Origin: Pirellulales bacterium
GTDB taxonomy: Bacteria > Planctomycetota > Planctomycetia > Pirellulales > Thermoguttaceae
Direction of reading: 5' to 3'
NCBI GenBank assembly: GCA_030605745.1
Contig: JAUWHT010000028.1
Coordinates: 1-12,887, forward strand
DNA length: 12,887 bases
Shown: positions 1 to 6,920 of the stretch, piece by piece
How the letters are laid out: the number at the start of each line of letters is the position of its first letter
How positions within the stretch are numbered: the stretch's first letter is position 1
Notes under the pieces: model-generated
The model's database searches: none
Told to the model about the DNA's origin: nothing
What the model saw: the letters and a program-made list of their open reading frames with translations, nothing else
Position numbers and translations under genes: made by a program

Positions 1-10
1 TAAGCTGCAT
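1..10 (-). CDS. Probable 5' start of a truncated gene
   Basis: On the minus strand a perfect Shine-Dalgarno AAGGAGG (18-24) lies 7 nt upstream of an ATG (8-10). The ATG is followed by CAG CTT before the window ends, so the protein would begin Met-Gln-Leu. The spacing and orientation match the other genes here, and uxaE ends about 124 bp upstream, so it may be the next gene of the same transcription unit. Nothing can be said about the product. Three codons are too few to prove coding; the call rests on the ribosome binding site. Confidence 0.35.
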
Positions 11-133
11 GGGTCGGCCTCCTTGCCTGCGGGAATGTTTTGTGACGGTTGAATCACATGCTATCCCAAATTGGCCTGGAGGCCGATACCATTTCAGCTA
101 CATTTCGAGCCCGAAAATGTGCAAAACTTGAAC

Positions 134-1468
134 TTAGGCCGGCATCCTTGCCCCCGGGACCGCAGTCCCGGGGCGTTGGGACTTTGACTGTTTGCCATTG
201 ACTCTTTCCAAATCAGGTAGGTTACCGAAGAACAATGGGCGGATATGCCGCTGGAGTATGTTTTCGGTGACATTCTTGGCGATCACACGGGCATGTTTCT
301 CTAAGGCGTCGAGGAATTGCTCGCCCATATCGGCGGCCACCTTGTAGCCTACGTGCAAGAGTTGCCGCAAATTGTGGTTGTAGGCATCACACGACTGGTC
401 GTGGCGGAGTGCCGAGGCAAAGGTTTCCCCGTTCCAGGAATCGACGGTCTCGGGTGCGGGCAAGGCGGCGGGGTCGATGTCGATCACCGAGGCGTAGGGG
501 GCGCAGAGTTCGTCGAATCGGGACAGGGCGGTCTTGTAGATTTCCTTGGCAATTTCAAGCCCGTCGCCGCCGGCGGCAGCCAGCCCGATCAACTCTTCCA
601 GCCAGGTGGTCCCGGCGGTCTTCAGATGCACGCCGGCGTTGAACCTGTTCAGTGCCCGGTGCATGGGACCGTATATCGAGAACTTGTCGCTGCCGGAGTG
701 GACGCTCAGTTTAAGGTTCTCCGACAGGCCAAACTGTTCGACGGCAAACGCGATCACCGCCAGGTCTTGCTCGAACTCCTTGGCAAACTGTGCCACGTCG
801 CCCACGTAGTCTACGCCCTTGTTGAACCGTCCGGTGAATCGGGGTGCAACGGTCTGAGCGGGAATCCCTTCGTCGGCAACCGCAGCCAGGATGAAAAACA
901 ACTCGACCGGCGTCTGCGGCCGATCGGTCTCGTCCATGGATACTTCAATCACCGGCGCATCGCCCGGCTTGGCCTTTTCAATGTGACGGTATATCCGGCC
1001 GGCTTGCTGAACGGCCGGAAGGTACTTCCGCGCCGCGTCTTCGATCATCGTCTCAGAGATATCAAACCCCCGGTCGATGCCGGGAATCTGAAGACGCCCG
1101 AGGTACTTCTTGCGTTTCTCGACGAACCGGGCCAACTCGTCGATACTCGGCTCGGCGCCGATCAGTTCGGCCACGTCGAGGGTGAAAAAGTCGCTCGAAT
1201 CGAGGAACCCGTCGACCGTCTTGATCCCGATGTGATCGGCGTCGACGAAGTACGGGCCGGTCCAGCCGCGGGCCTTCACGGCCCGGTCGACCTCGACGCG
1301 GACGTCGCCGGGTTTGCTTCCGACGATTGTATGCTCGCGGTGCGACTTGTTCCACACCGGGGCGATCATGAGGCCCCGCTGCCTGGCCTCGATCAGCGCG
1401 TCGAGCTGGGCCGCGCCCTGGTGCGCGAAGCGGTCGCCGATTCCGATCGAGTATTTTGGCAAAAGCAT
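134..1468 (-). CDS. uxaE: Tagaturonate epimerase family protein (UxaE-like)
   Basis: A 444-residue cytoplasmic protein that I recognise as the UxaE family. Characterised members interconvert D-tagaturonate and D-fructuronate by C4 epimerisation in galacturonate breakdown. Visible family hallmarks are the N-terminal GIGDRF segment (residues 9-14), VWNKSHREH near 38-46, VDADHIG near 75-81, HSGSDKF at 257-263 (likely metal/substrate site) and LFFG at 412-415. No signal peptide is seen. The ATG start at 1468 has only a weak AGGA about 10 nt upstream. The last 15-18 residues (near 427-444, rich in Pro, Gly, Arg) look unlike the family and are encoded by a GC palindrome. The gene follows the flavoprotein gene after a 243-bp repeat-filled gap. 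The exact sugar-acid substrate is inferred; planctomycete members might act on other ketose acids. Confidence 0.8.
   Translation of the reverse strand: MLLPKYSIGIGDRFAHQGAAQLDALIEARQRGLMIAPVWNKSHREHTIVGSKPGDVRVEVDRAVKARGWTGPYFVDADHIGIKTVDGFLDSSDFFTLDVAELIGAEPSIDELARFVEKRKKYLGRLQIPGIDRGFDISETMIEDAARKYLPAVQQAGRIYRHIEKAKPGDAPVIEVSMDETDRPQTPVELFFILAAVADEGIPAQTVAPRFTGRFNKGVDYVGDVAQFAKEFEQDLAVIAFAVEQFGLSENLKLSVHSGSDKFSIYGPMHRALNRFNAGVHLKTAGTTWLEELIGLAAAGGDGLEIAKEIYKTALSRFDELCAPYASVIDIDPAALPAPETVDSWNGETFASALRHDQSCDAYNHNLRQLLHVGYKVAADMGEQFLDALEKHARVIAKNVTENILQRHIRPLFFGNLPDLERVNGKQSKSQRPGTAVPGARMPA
152..173. repeat. Perfect 9-bp stem hairpin in the 3' end of uxaE
   Basis: CCCCGGGAC (152-160), loop CGCA (161-164), GTCCCGGGG (165-173). 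It is a perfect palindromic hairpin inside the last codons of uxaE, just before the TAA stop. No T-run follows in the direction of transcription, so it is not a standard intrinsic terminator. It could still stabilise the 3' end of the mRNA. A second, bulged hairpin (101-119) lies downstream of the stop. Confidence 0.75.
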
Positions 1469-1493
1469 TAAAGTACATTCCTACATTTGCTCA

Positions 1494-1563
1494 TAGCCCC
1501 GCCCGGAAGGGCGGGGTTCAATATTCGTCGGTGCTTACAACCCCGCCCTTCTGGGCGGGGCTA
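1494..1563. repeat. Paired REP-like palindromes (BIME-like element)
   Basis: Two 25-bp palindromic units, 1494-1518 and 1539-1563, are reverse complements of each other with one mismatch and are separated by 20 bp. Each unit is itself a hairpin: CCCCGCCC (1497-1504), GGAA, GGGCGGGG (1509-1516); and CCCCGCCC (1541-1548), TTCT, GGGCGGGG (1553-1560). This head-to-head pairing of small palindromes resembles the BIME arrangement of bacterial REP sequences. It lies in the gap upstream of uxaE and its ends (TAGCCCC...GGGGCTA) resemble those of the 56-bp repeat nearby. Confidence 0.85.
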
Positions 1564-1565
1564 TT

Positions 1566-1647
1566 CCTTCAATAAAAAGTGCGGCGTTGTCTAAAACGGC
1601 TCCTTTCATTGTACGCAGATGAATTGCTGCTTCTCGCAAATCACCTC
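1566..1647 (-). other. Short AT-leaning open stretch between two repeats, possible gene remnant
   Basis: Between the two palindromic elements a minus-strand frame stays open. It reads RGDLREAAIHLRT and then, from an ATG at 1607-1609, MKGAVLDNAALFIEG before running into the neighbouring palindrome. The peptide looks protein-like, but its codons often end in A or T, unlike the GC-ending codons of the neighbours. It is too short to identify. It may be a remnant of a gene broken by the repeats, or chance. A TACAAT hexamer here (1609-1614, minus strand) could instead be a promoter -10, but no well-spaced -35 was found. Confidence 0.2.
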
Positions 1648-1703
1648 GTTTAGCCCCGGCGTCCACGCCGGGGAAGCTCGCCGCGTGGACGCGGCGGCTA
1701 AAC
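1648..1703. repeat. 56-bp GTTTAGCC-type palindromic repeat, copy A
   Basis: The element starts GTTTAGCC and ends GGCTAAAC. Inside are two hairpins: CCCCGGCG-TCCA-CGCCGGGG (1654-1673) and GCCGCG-TGGA-CGCGGC (1680-1695). It begins 8 nt downstream of the flavoprotein gene stop. It is 53/56 identical to copy B at 12473-12528, differing at repeat positions 26, 29 and 31. It has no coding potential of its own and is likely a non-autonomous dispersed repeat. Confidence 0.9.
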
Positions 1704-1711
1704 ACTTCCAT

Positions 1712-2287
1712 TCACGTCGCCAGCTTCTTTATTAGCCATGCCATGTTGCGGGCGAGGTTCTTGACCGTTTTGATTCCTTCGGCGTCGTTGGTGACTTCGC
1801 CTTTCTGGTGACCGACGGCGACGTTCCAGTAGGTCGAGCCGGGGACGATCATTTCGCTGAGCAAGAAGAAGTAGTTCAGTTGCGCGAAGGTGAAGTTTTG
1901 TCCGGCCCGCCGGCCGACCACGACCGCCGCCCCTACCTTGTGCTGCAGGAAGTTGACATGGCGCCGGGCGACGTACCCGACCCGGTGCAACATGGCCATG
2001 AGCTGTGGGGTGGCCGAGCCGAAGTACACCGGCGAGCCGACCAGTATCCCGTCGGCCTCAATGAACCGCTCGATGATCCCCTCAAACGCCGGGTCCTCCT
2101 GAACGCACCGCGGCCGGTCTACCGAAGAGCAGCCTTCGCAGGCCCTACAGGGCTTGATCGGACGGTCGGCCAGGGAAAGGAAGTCTGTCTCTATGCCCTC
2201 CTCGGCCAGCACGTCCAGGGCAGCTCGAATAAGGATTTCGGTATTGCCTCCCCGACGGGGACTACCTGATATGCCGAGAACTTTCAT
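1712..2287 (-). CDS. Iron-sulfur flavoprotein (NADPH-dependent FMN reductase family)
   Basis: A 191-residue flavodoxin-fold oxidoreductase. The FMN phosphate loop is GISGSPRRGGNTE at residues 5-17, and GSPVYFGS is the second flavin-contact segment. Cysteines 47, 50, 53 and 61 form a compact CX2CX2CX7C motif, which in archaeal and bacterial iron-sulfur flavoproteins binds a [4Fe-4S] cluster. The protein therefore probably moves electrons between a ferredoxin-like donor and FMN in the cytoplasm. I start it at 2287 because GGAGG lies 4 nt upstream and the N-terminus MKVLGISGS is canonical; a longer frame adds 8 residues without support. It lies 63 nt downstream of the transporter gene. The physiological acceptor is unknown. 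Confidence 0.85.
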   Translation of the reverse strand: MKVLGISGSPRRGGNTEILIRAALDVLAEEGIETDFLSLADRPIKPCRACEGCSSVDRPRCVQEDPAFEGIIERFIEADGILVGSPVYFGSATPQLMAMLHRVGYVARRHVNFLQHKVGAAVVVGRRAGQNFTFAQLNYFFLLSEMIVPGSTYWNVAVGHQKGEVTNDAEGIKTVKNLARNMAWLIKKLAT

Positions 2288-2350
2288 GATTCCTCCGATA
2301 CAGTTGTCCACAATCAGTGTACGATCGGCAGGATAGCAAACTGCAAGCGG

Positions 2351-3577
2351 CTAGTCAATCAGCATCCCTGCGATTGCTGCGGTCATGAACGCGGCCAGGG
2401 CGCCGCCGATCAGCGAGCGGAAGCCGTATTTTGCAAAATCCTTGCGGCGGGCCGGGACCAGGCCGCCGATGCCGCCGATCATTACGGCGATCGACCCGAA
2501 GTTGGCAAAGCCGCACAACGCGTAAGTGGCGATGGTCAGCGAACGCGGAGACAAGGTGTCCTTGACCTCGCTGGTCATCAGGTGTTGATAGGCCACGAAC
2601 TCGTTGAAGATGGTCTTCTCGCCCAGCAACATTCCGACGGCCGGAGCGTCTTTCCACTCGACGCCCATCAGCCAGGCCAGCGGTGCGCCGAGCCAGCCGA
2701 GCATCCGTTGGAGGGTCAGCGGCTCGCCGGCAACGTCGGGCACCGGCGACAGTGCCCAATTGACCAGGTGTACCAGCGCGATGAAGGCGATCAGCATGGC
2801 GACGATGTTCAGTGCCAGTTTCAGGCCTTCGCCGGCCCCGCGACAGGCGGCATCCAGCAGGTTGGCGTCGGTGCGGGGGACTTCGATCTCGACCACGCCC
2901 TTGGTCGGCGAGTGCTCGGTTTCGGGGACCATGATCTTGGCAATTACCAGCGAGGCGGGTGCGGACATCAGCGAGGCGACCATCAGGTGGCCCGCGTCGG
3001 CACCCATCCCCGCATAGGCGGCCATCGTGCCCCCGGCCACCGTGGCCATCCCGCCGGTCATCATGGCCATTAGCTCCGAGCGAGTCATGCTCTCGAGGTA
3101 CGGCCGGATTGTCAGCGGCGCGGTGGTCATACCGATGAACACGTTGGCCGAGGTGCACAGCGACTCCGAGCCCGAGGTGTCCATCACCCAGACCATCACC
3201 CGGGCCATCATCTTGACTACCCACTGCAAGATACCCAGGTAAAACAGCACGGCCGTCAGCGAGGAGAAGAAGATAACCGTCGGCAGCACGGTAATGACGA
3301 ACGGCACTATGGGAAAGACCGACTTGTCCCAAAAGACCTCGCCAAAGACGAACTTCGCCCCTTCATCGGAGCAGGCGATCAGCCGGGTCACGAAAACCCG
3401 AGCGTACTCGAAGACCTGTTGCCCCGGCGGGCTTTTAAGCAGCAACAACCCGAGCGCCAGTTGCAATCCGACGCCGCTTAAGATCAACCGCCAGTTCATC
3501 TTCCTACGGTTGTCTGAGCACAACCAGGCCAGCATCATCATCGTCAGCAGACCAATCAGGCTAATCAGTCGTTCCAT
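2351..3577 (-). CDS. Concentrative nucleoside transporter (CNT family)
   Basis: A 408-residue inner-membrane protein with about eight hydrophobic segments in the usual CNT layout: N-terminal helices, the gate region around 85-130, the substrate-binding halves near 135-215 and 310-375, and a C-terminal helix. Family signatures are SESL...ANVFIG (137-149), APLTIRPYL (153-161), GEKTIFNEFVAY (319-330) and CGFANFGSI (355-363). It should take up nucleosides with a sodium or proton gradient. The usual QTE triplet that contacts the nucleobase is MTT here (150-152), so specificity may differ. The start lies 17 nt after the sialidase-like gene stop, which suggests one operon; no clear Shine-Dalgarno is visible, so translational coupling is possible. 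Confidence 0.9.
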   Translation of the reverse strand: MERLISLIGLLTMMMLAWLCSDNRRKMNWRLILSGVGLQLALGLLLLKSPPGQQVFEYARVFVTRLIACSDEGAKFVFGEVFWDKSVFPIVPFVITVLPTVIFFSSLTAVLFYLGILQWVVKMMARVMVWVMDTSGSESLCTSANVFIGMTTAPLTIRPYLESMTRSELMAMMTGGMATVAGGTMAAYAGMGADAGHLMVASLMSAPASLVIAKIMVPETEHSPTKGVVEIEVPRTDANLLDAACRGAGEGLKLALNIVAMLIAFIALVHLVNWALSPVPDVAGEPLTLQRMLGWLGAPLAWLMGVEWKDAPAVGMLLGEKTIFNEFVAYQHLMTSEVKDTLSPRSLTIATYALCGFANFGSIAVMIGGIGGLVPARRKDFAKYGFRSLIGGALAAFMTAAIAGMLID

Positions 3578-3594
3578 GGCGTGGTTGGTTCCAA

Positions 3595-4828
3595 CTACGA
3601 CAGCTCGTCCAGATCGATCTTCAGGAAATAGAGTGTCTTCTCGTCTTCCCAGGCTAGGTAAATCGCCTTGGCTTTTGCGTCATAGAATCCGTCCGGATAC
3701 TGGGCAACCTTCGGAGCACATACGATGGTCCGTTTCAGATACCACGACTTCATTCCGTCGCTGCTGACCCACATCTCCAGTTGCGTTCGATGCCGGTGGA
3801 GGTTCCTGCCGGGGTCGGAGGAGGGCCTTTCACGGGGATTGTGAAATAGGACGATCCGCCCGTCGGGCAGGTTGATGATCCGCGACTTGGTGTCCGGGTT
3901 GGGGATGTCCGTCACGTACGGTTCCGACCAGGTCCGTCCGCCGTCGTCCGAATCGGTTCGCCACAGCCGGCAGGGACGCTTGGGCCCGTTGGGAATCCCG
4001 CGAATGAGCATGGCCAGCTTTCCATCGGGAAGTTGTGCAATCGCGTTCTCGAACAAGTGGACGGAAGGCGTGGGCCCATTGGGCGTTTTCTTGCAGATGC
4101 GGCCGTAGCGAGTGAACGACGTAAAATCGTCGTTCGGTTCCATCACGCCGACGTACCGGATATTGTCGGAATCCTGCCACGCGATCGGCAGCAGCACCCG
4201 CCCGTCGCGAAGCTGCGTCCCGTGGCGGACGTCCACGGCGAACTCGGGCTTCCGCCCCTTGCTGTCTCGGAGGATGACCCGATCCTCGGTGAACGTCCTG
4301 CCGTCCGGGCCGGTGCTCAGGACATGGTTGACCATGTTCCTCCAGCGGAACCCGCCGACTTTGGGGAACCAGAAGATGTGCGCCCGGTTCTTGTGCACGT
4401 ACATCGAGGGTGCCCAGCATTGTTGGTCCGGGCGGTTGCAGACGACCTCGACATCGGACCACGTTTTTCCATCATCGTCGCTGCGAACGGCCCCCACCAT
4501 GTTCTCAAGATATCCCTCGTACGGGCCCGCCGGTGTAAATCGCGCAGAAGAGCGAGCCGTCCGGCAGCCGGCGCAGGAGCGGCTCCCTCAACCACTCACA
4601 AGAGTAAATCTGCCTGATCGGGTTCTTCATGGGCCATCCAGAGTATTCTGCCTGTTGGATATCGCGGCCACAACGCGGCACCGGCAGCCTGTACGGCTTG
4701 GTCCAATCCCCAAGGTCCTTCCTGATCAAGCCGATCGGCGGCTTGGGACCGTTTTCCTCGGCAACGGCCGCGCTGCAAATGCAGGCCAGGGGAACAAGAA
4801 CCAGCAACAAAATCGTGGTGCGACACAC
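3595..4828 (-). pseudogene. Secreted sialidase-like BNR-repeat protein, frameshifted
   Basis: Two adjoining frames make one protein of about 410 residues. The first (4828 to stop at 4505-4507) starts at a GTG placed 7 nt after AAGGAGG and has a signal peptide ending near AAVA-EE (residue 23). The second (to the TAG at 3595) carries the rest, including Asp-box motifs SDDDGKTW and SDDGGRTW and a degenerate third, SSDGMKSW. These are marks of the sialidase/BNR six-bladed beta-propeller. The frames join if one base is removed near the GGGCCCG run (4522-4528): TGGP then YEGYLENMV. This is a +1 change, either a true mutation or a sequence error. If intact it would be exported and cleave or bind glycans; the substrate is unknown. 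It is followed closely by the CNT transporter gene. Confidence 0.8.
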
Positions 4829-4910
4829 AGTACATCCTCCTTCTTCGAAAGGGACACGGTTGGCGGGCCGGGCCTGTCCCAGTCTGCCGTTGGCGCATGC
4901 CTTTAATACT

Positions 4911-4974
4911 AGTTGTCAGTTGTCAGTGGTCAATCAATATTACTCGAAAAATGGACGACTGACAACCGACAACT
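4911..4974. repeat. Imperfect 17-bp inverted repeat downstream of the sigma54 regulator
   Basis: The left arm AGTTGTCAGTTGTCAGT (4911-4927) pairs with 4958-4974 with one mismatch, leaving a 30-nt AT-rich centre. Each arm is made of GTTGTCA-like short repeats. It begins 4 nt downstream of the regulator stop, in the gap before the sialidase-like gene. It could serve as a transcript end signal, but no U-tract follows, so a standard intrinsic terminator is not supported. Confidence 0.7.
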
Positions 4975-4978
4975 GGGG

Positions 4979-6310
4979 CTAAAGGTACGTGATTCCGAAC
5001 TTCTTCATCTTTCGCCAGAGGGTGGTCTTGTCGATACCTAATTCGGCGGCGGTGTTGCGGCGATGACCGTTGTGCCGGCGGAGGGCTTCGACTATGGCGG
5101 CGGCTTCGGCCTCGACGAGCGGATTGGCCGGCACCGTAGGGGATCCTTGCAGAAGCTCCGCCGGCAGACACTCGACCTCGATGCGGGCGGTGCGGCAGAG
5201 GACCACGGCACGCTCGACGATGTTCTCCAGTTCTCGCACGTTGCCGGGAAAGTCGTGGGCCAGCAACACCCCCATCGCCTCTTCCGAGATGCCTTCGATC
5301 TGTTTGCCCTGTTGGGCGTTGAACTGCCGGATGAAGCGGTCTACCAGCAGCGGGATATCCTCGAGTCGGCGGGCAAGTGGCGGAAGCACGATCTTCAGCA
5401 CGTTCAGCCGGTAGAAAAGGTCCTCGCGCAACGTACCCCGGGCGACCAGTTCCGCCAGCGGGCGGTTGGTCGAGGTGATGATTCGCACGTCGGTTTTCAC
5501 AGTGGTCGTGGCCCCCAACGGTTCATATTCCTTCTCTTGGAGAACCCTCAATAGTTTAATCTGCAGAGCGGTGGAGATATCGCCGATTTCGTCGAGCAAC
5601 ATGGTTCCGCCCTCGGCCAGCGCGAACCGTCCGGGTTTGTCTTGCTTGGCATCGGTGAAGGCACCCTTCTTATATCCGAACAGCTCGGACTCCAGCAGCG
5701 TATCGGGCAGCGCGCCGCAGTTGACAGCCAGGTACTTCCGCTTGGCCCGCCGGCTGAGGTTGTGGATCGCCTTGGCGAACAGTTCCTTGCCCGACCCGGT
5801 GGGGCCCTCGATCAACACGGTGCTTTCGCTAGTTGCGATATCGGGCAGGATATCGAGGATGCGGCGGATTTCGTGGTTCTTGCTTATGATGTCCTGAAAC
5901 GTGTAGCGGTCGTCGATCTCTTTGCGCAGCAGCTCGATGGCCGACAGGTCGCGGAACGTCTCGACACCGCCGACGATCTTTCCATTCTCGTCGCGAAGCA
6001 CGGCCGTGCTGATGCTTACCGGAATCTGATCGCCGTCGCCGTTTAGGATGTTGATCGGCCGGTTGATAAGCTGCTTGCCGCTTTCGATTGTCCGGCGCAG
6101 CGCACACGATGTCTGGCAGATATTGGCGCGGAAGACATCAAAGCACTTCTGGCCGACAGCCTGCTGGCGGGAGATGCCGGTGATCTTCTCGGCCGCCCGA
6201 TTGAACGACGTGATCCGCCAGTCGCAATCGACGGTGAACACTCCGTCGGCGATCGAGTCGAGAATCGTCGCCACCCGTTCGGGCGAAAGCTCGCCGGAAC
6301 TGTCTGCCAT
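4979..6310 (-). CDS. PAS-domain sigma54-dependent transcriptional activator, Fis family
   Basis: A 443-residue bacterial enhancer-binding protein. Domains in order: PAS sensor (about 10-125), AAA+ ATPase (about 140-370) and a Fis-type helix-turn-helix (about 410-440). The ATPase shows Walker A GPTGSGKE (169-176), the sigma54 loop GAFTDA (216-221; G to D in the fifth position of canonical GAFTGA, a variant I recall in this subfamily), Walker B with DE at 240-241, and REDLFYRL (295-302). The PAS domain holds Cys56, Cys65 and Cys69, which may sense redox state or bind a metal. There is no receiver domain, so control is likely by direct signal binding. I start it at 6310, with AAGGA 4 nt upstream; the longer frame to 6394 adds 28 Arg/Cys-rich residues that do not look like the family. 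Its targets are not visible. Confidence 0.9.
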   Translation of the reverse strand: MADSSGELSPERVATILDSIADGVFTVDCDWRITSFNRAAEKITGISRQQAVGQKCFDVFRANICQTSCALRRTIESGKQLINRPINILNGDGDQIPVSISTAVLRDENGKIVGGVETFRDLSAIELLRKEIDDRYTFQDIISKNHEIRRILDILPDIATSESTVLIEGPTGSGKELFAKAIHNLSRRAKRKYLAVNCGALPDTLLESELFGYKKGAFTDAKQDKPGRFALAEGGTMLLDEIGDISTALQIKLLRVLQEKEYEPLGATTTVKTDVRIITSTNRPLAELVARGTLREDLFYRLNVLKIVLPPLARRLEDIPLLVDRFIRQFNAQQGKQIEGISEEAMGVLLAHDFPGNVRELENIVERAVVLCRTARIEVECLPAELLQGSPTVPANPLVEAEAAAIVEALRRHNGHRRNTAAELGIDKTTLWRKMKKFGITYL

Positions 6311-6415
6311 CGGTTCCTTGCTCCCTGTTACCGCAACACGGTGACGGCCAGGCAGTAAGGATAGCACATTCCGGCGGTTCCGACAACGGCACACGGCAAG
6401 GCGGTGAGCACGGCG

Positions 6416-6562
6416 TCAGTTTCCATCAGCGGGCTGTTCGATGTTCTCATCGGGCGTTGTCACAGGCACCAAGGATTCGTCGTCGGTGAGCACGTACATG
6501 AGCATAGCCGCCAACATCAATACCAAGGCGAGCGCGGAGACCCACTTAGTGTACTTTCTCAT
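6416..6562 (-). CDS. 48-residue single-span membrane protein
   Basis: A small gene not found by length-based calling. It encodes MRKYTKW, then a hydrophobic helix of about 19 residues (VSALALVLMLAAMLMYVL, 8-25), then a short acidic tail ending in EQPADGN. The basic N-terminus and acidic tail suggest an N-in, C-out membrane anchor, or an uncleaved signal anchor. GGAGG lies 6 nt upstream of the ATG, inside the end of the STAS gene, and the start overlaps that gene by 17 nt, so translation is probably coupled. The stop lies about 105 nt before the regulator start. No known family is recognised. Confidence 0.65.
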   Translation of the reverse strand: MRKYTKWVSALALVLMLAAMLMYVLTDDESLVPVTTPDENIEQPADGN

Positions 6563-6920
6563 ACTCTTCCTCCAGCCAGGAACACGCATCGGCAATTTGC
6601 GACTTGTCGAAGTACTGTTGCTGGGCCCTTACGAACGGCCTTCCCAGCCTTGCCATCCACTCTTGCCACTTTTTGTCTCCGACAAGGGCGACACGCTCGA
6701 TGTCGTTGCGGTGTTTGACGACGAACCGGAAATCATCCCATGCGGCATGTACGTCCCAGCCGTGAAAATCTTCCAGTTCGAGAAGTATGTGCACTTTCCC
6801 TTGTGCTTCGATGATCTCCTCAAGCTGAGGGATTATCTGCTTGTAGTCCTCATCCTTCAGCTTACCGGTCAACTTGAGCCAAAGAAAATTGCCGGCACTT
6901 TTGTCCTGTATCTCGATCAT
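6546..6920 (-). CDS. SpoIIAA-like STAS/SEC14-type protein
   Basis: A 124-residue soluble protein that fits the SpoIIAA-like family (DUF3478 type). It starts with a beta-strand region (MIEIQDKSAGNFLWLKLTG), then alternating strands and helices with LLELEDFHGWD near 46-56, a WDDFRFVVKH helix, and a final strand around VALVGDKKW. Members are small STAS or CRAL-TRIO-like folds proposed to bind lipids or act as regulatory partners; no catalytic residues are known. GGAGA lies about 6 nt before the ATG at 6920. The 3' end overlaps the start of the 48-residue membrane protein, which could tether it to the membrane (inference). A 346-bp gene-free stretch lies upstream. Confidence 0.75.
   Translation of the reverse strand: MIEIQDKSAGNFLWLKLTGKLKDEDYKQIIPQLEEIIEAQGKVHILLELEDFHGWDVHAAWDDFRFVVKHRNDIERVALVGDKKWQEWMARLGRPFVRAQQQYFDKSQIADACSWLEEEYEKVH

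Noticed and set aside
317..1471. Long plus-strand open frame (384 codons) opposite uxaE
   Set aside because: It is antisense to a clear UxaE family gene; its product is Gly/Val/Asp-rich with no recognisable domain, as expected for the complement of a high-GC gene.
1609..1635. TACAAT (minus strand) as a uxaE promoter with an upstream TTGCGA
   Set aside because: The spacer would be 20 bp, too long for a normal sigma70 promoter, and the start would lie upstream of two strong hairpins.
1494..1703. Short repeats read as a CRISPR array
   Set aside because: The units are palindromes of two different types in inverted pairs, without regular direct repeats and unique spacers.
2288..2350. TTGCAG/TACACT as a promoter for the iron-sulfur flavoprotein
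   Set aside because: The spacing is 19 bp and the -10 is weak; the short gap after the transporter gene makes cotranscription at least as likely.
2355..3332. Long minus-strand frame (325 codons) inside the CNT gene
   Set aside because: It is an alternative frame of the transporter gene, very Arg/Gly/His-rich, with no membrane segments or domain.
6311..6394. Longer N-terminus of the sigma54 regulator
   Set aside because: The 28 extra residues are Arg/Cys-rich and unlike PAS regulators; 6310 has a usable ribosome binding site and a normal family start.
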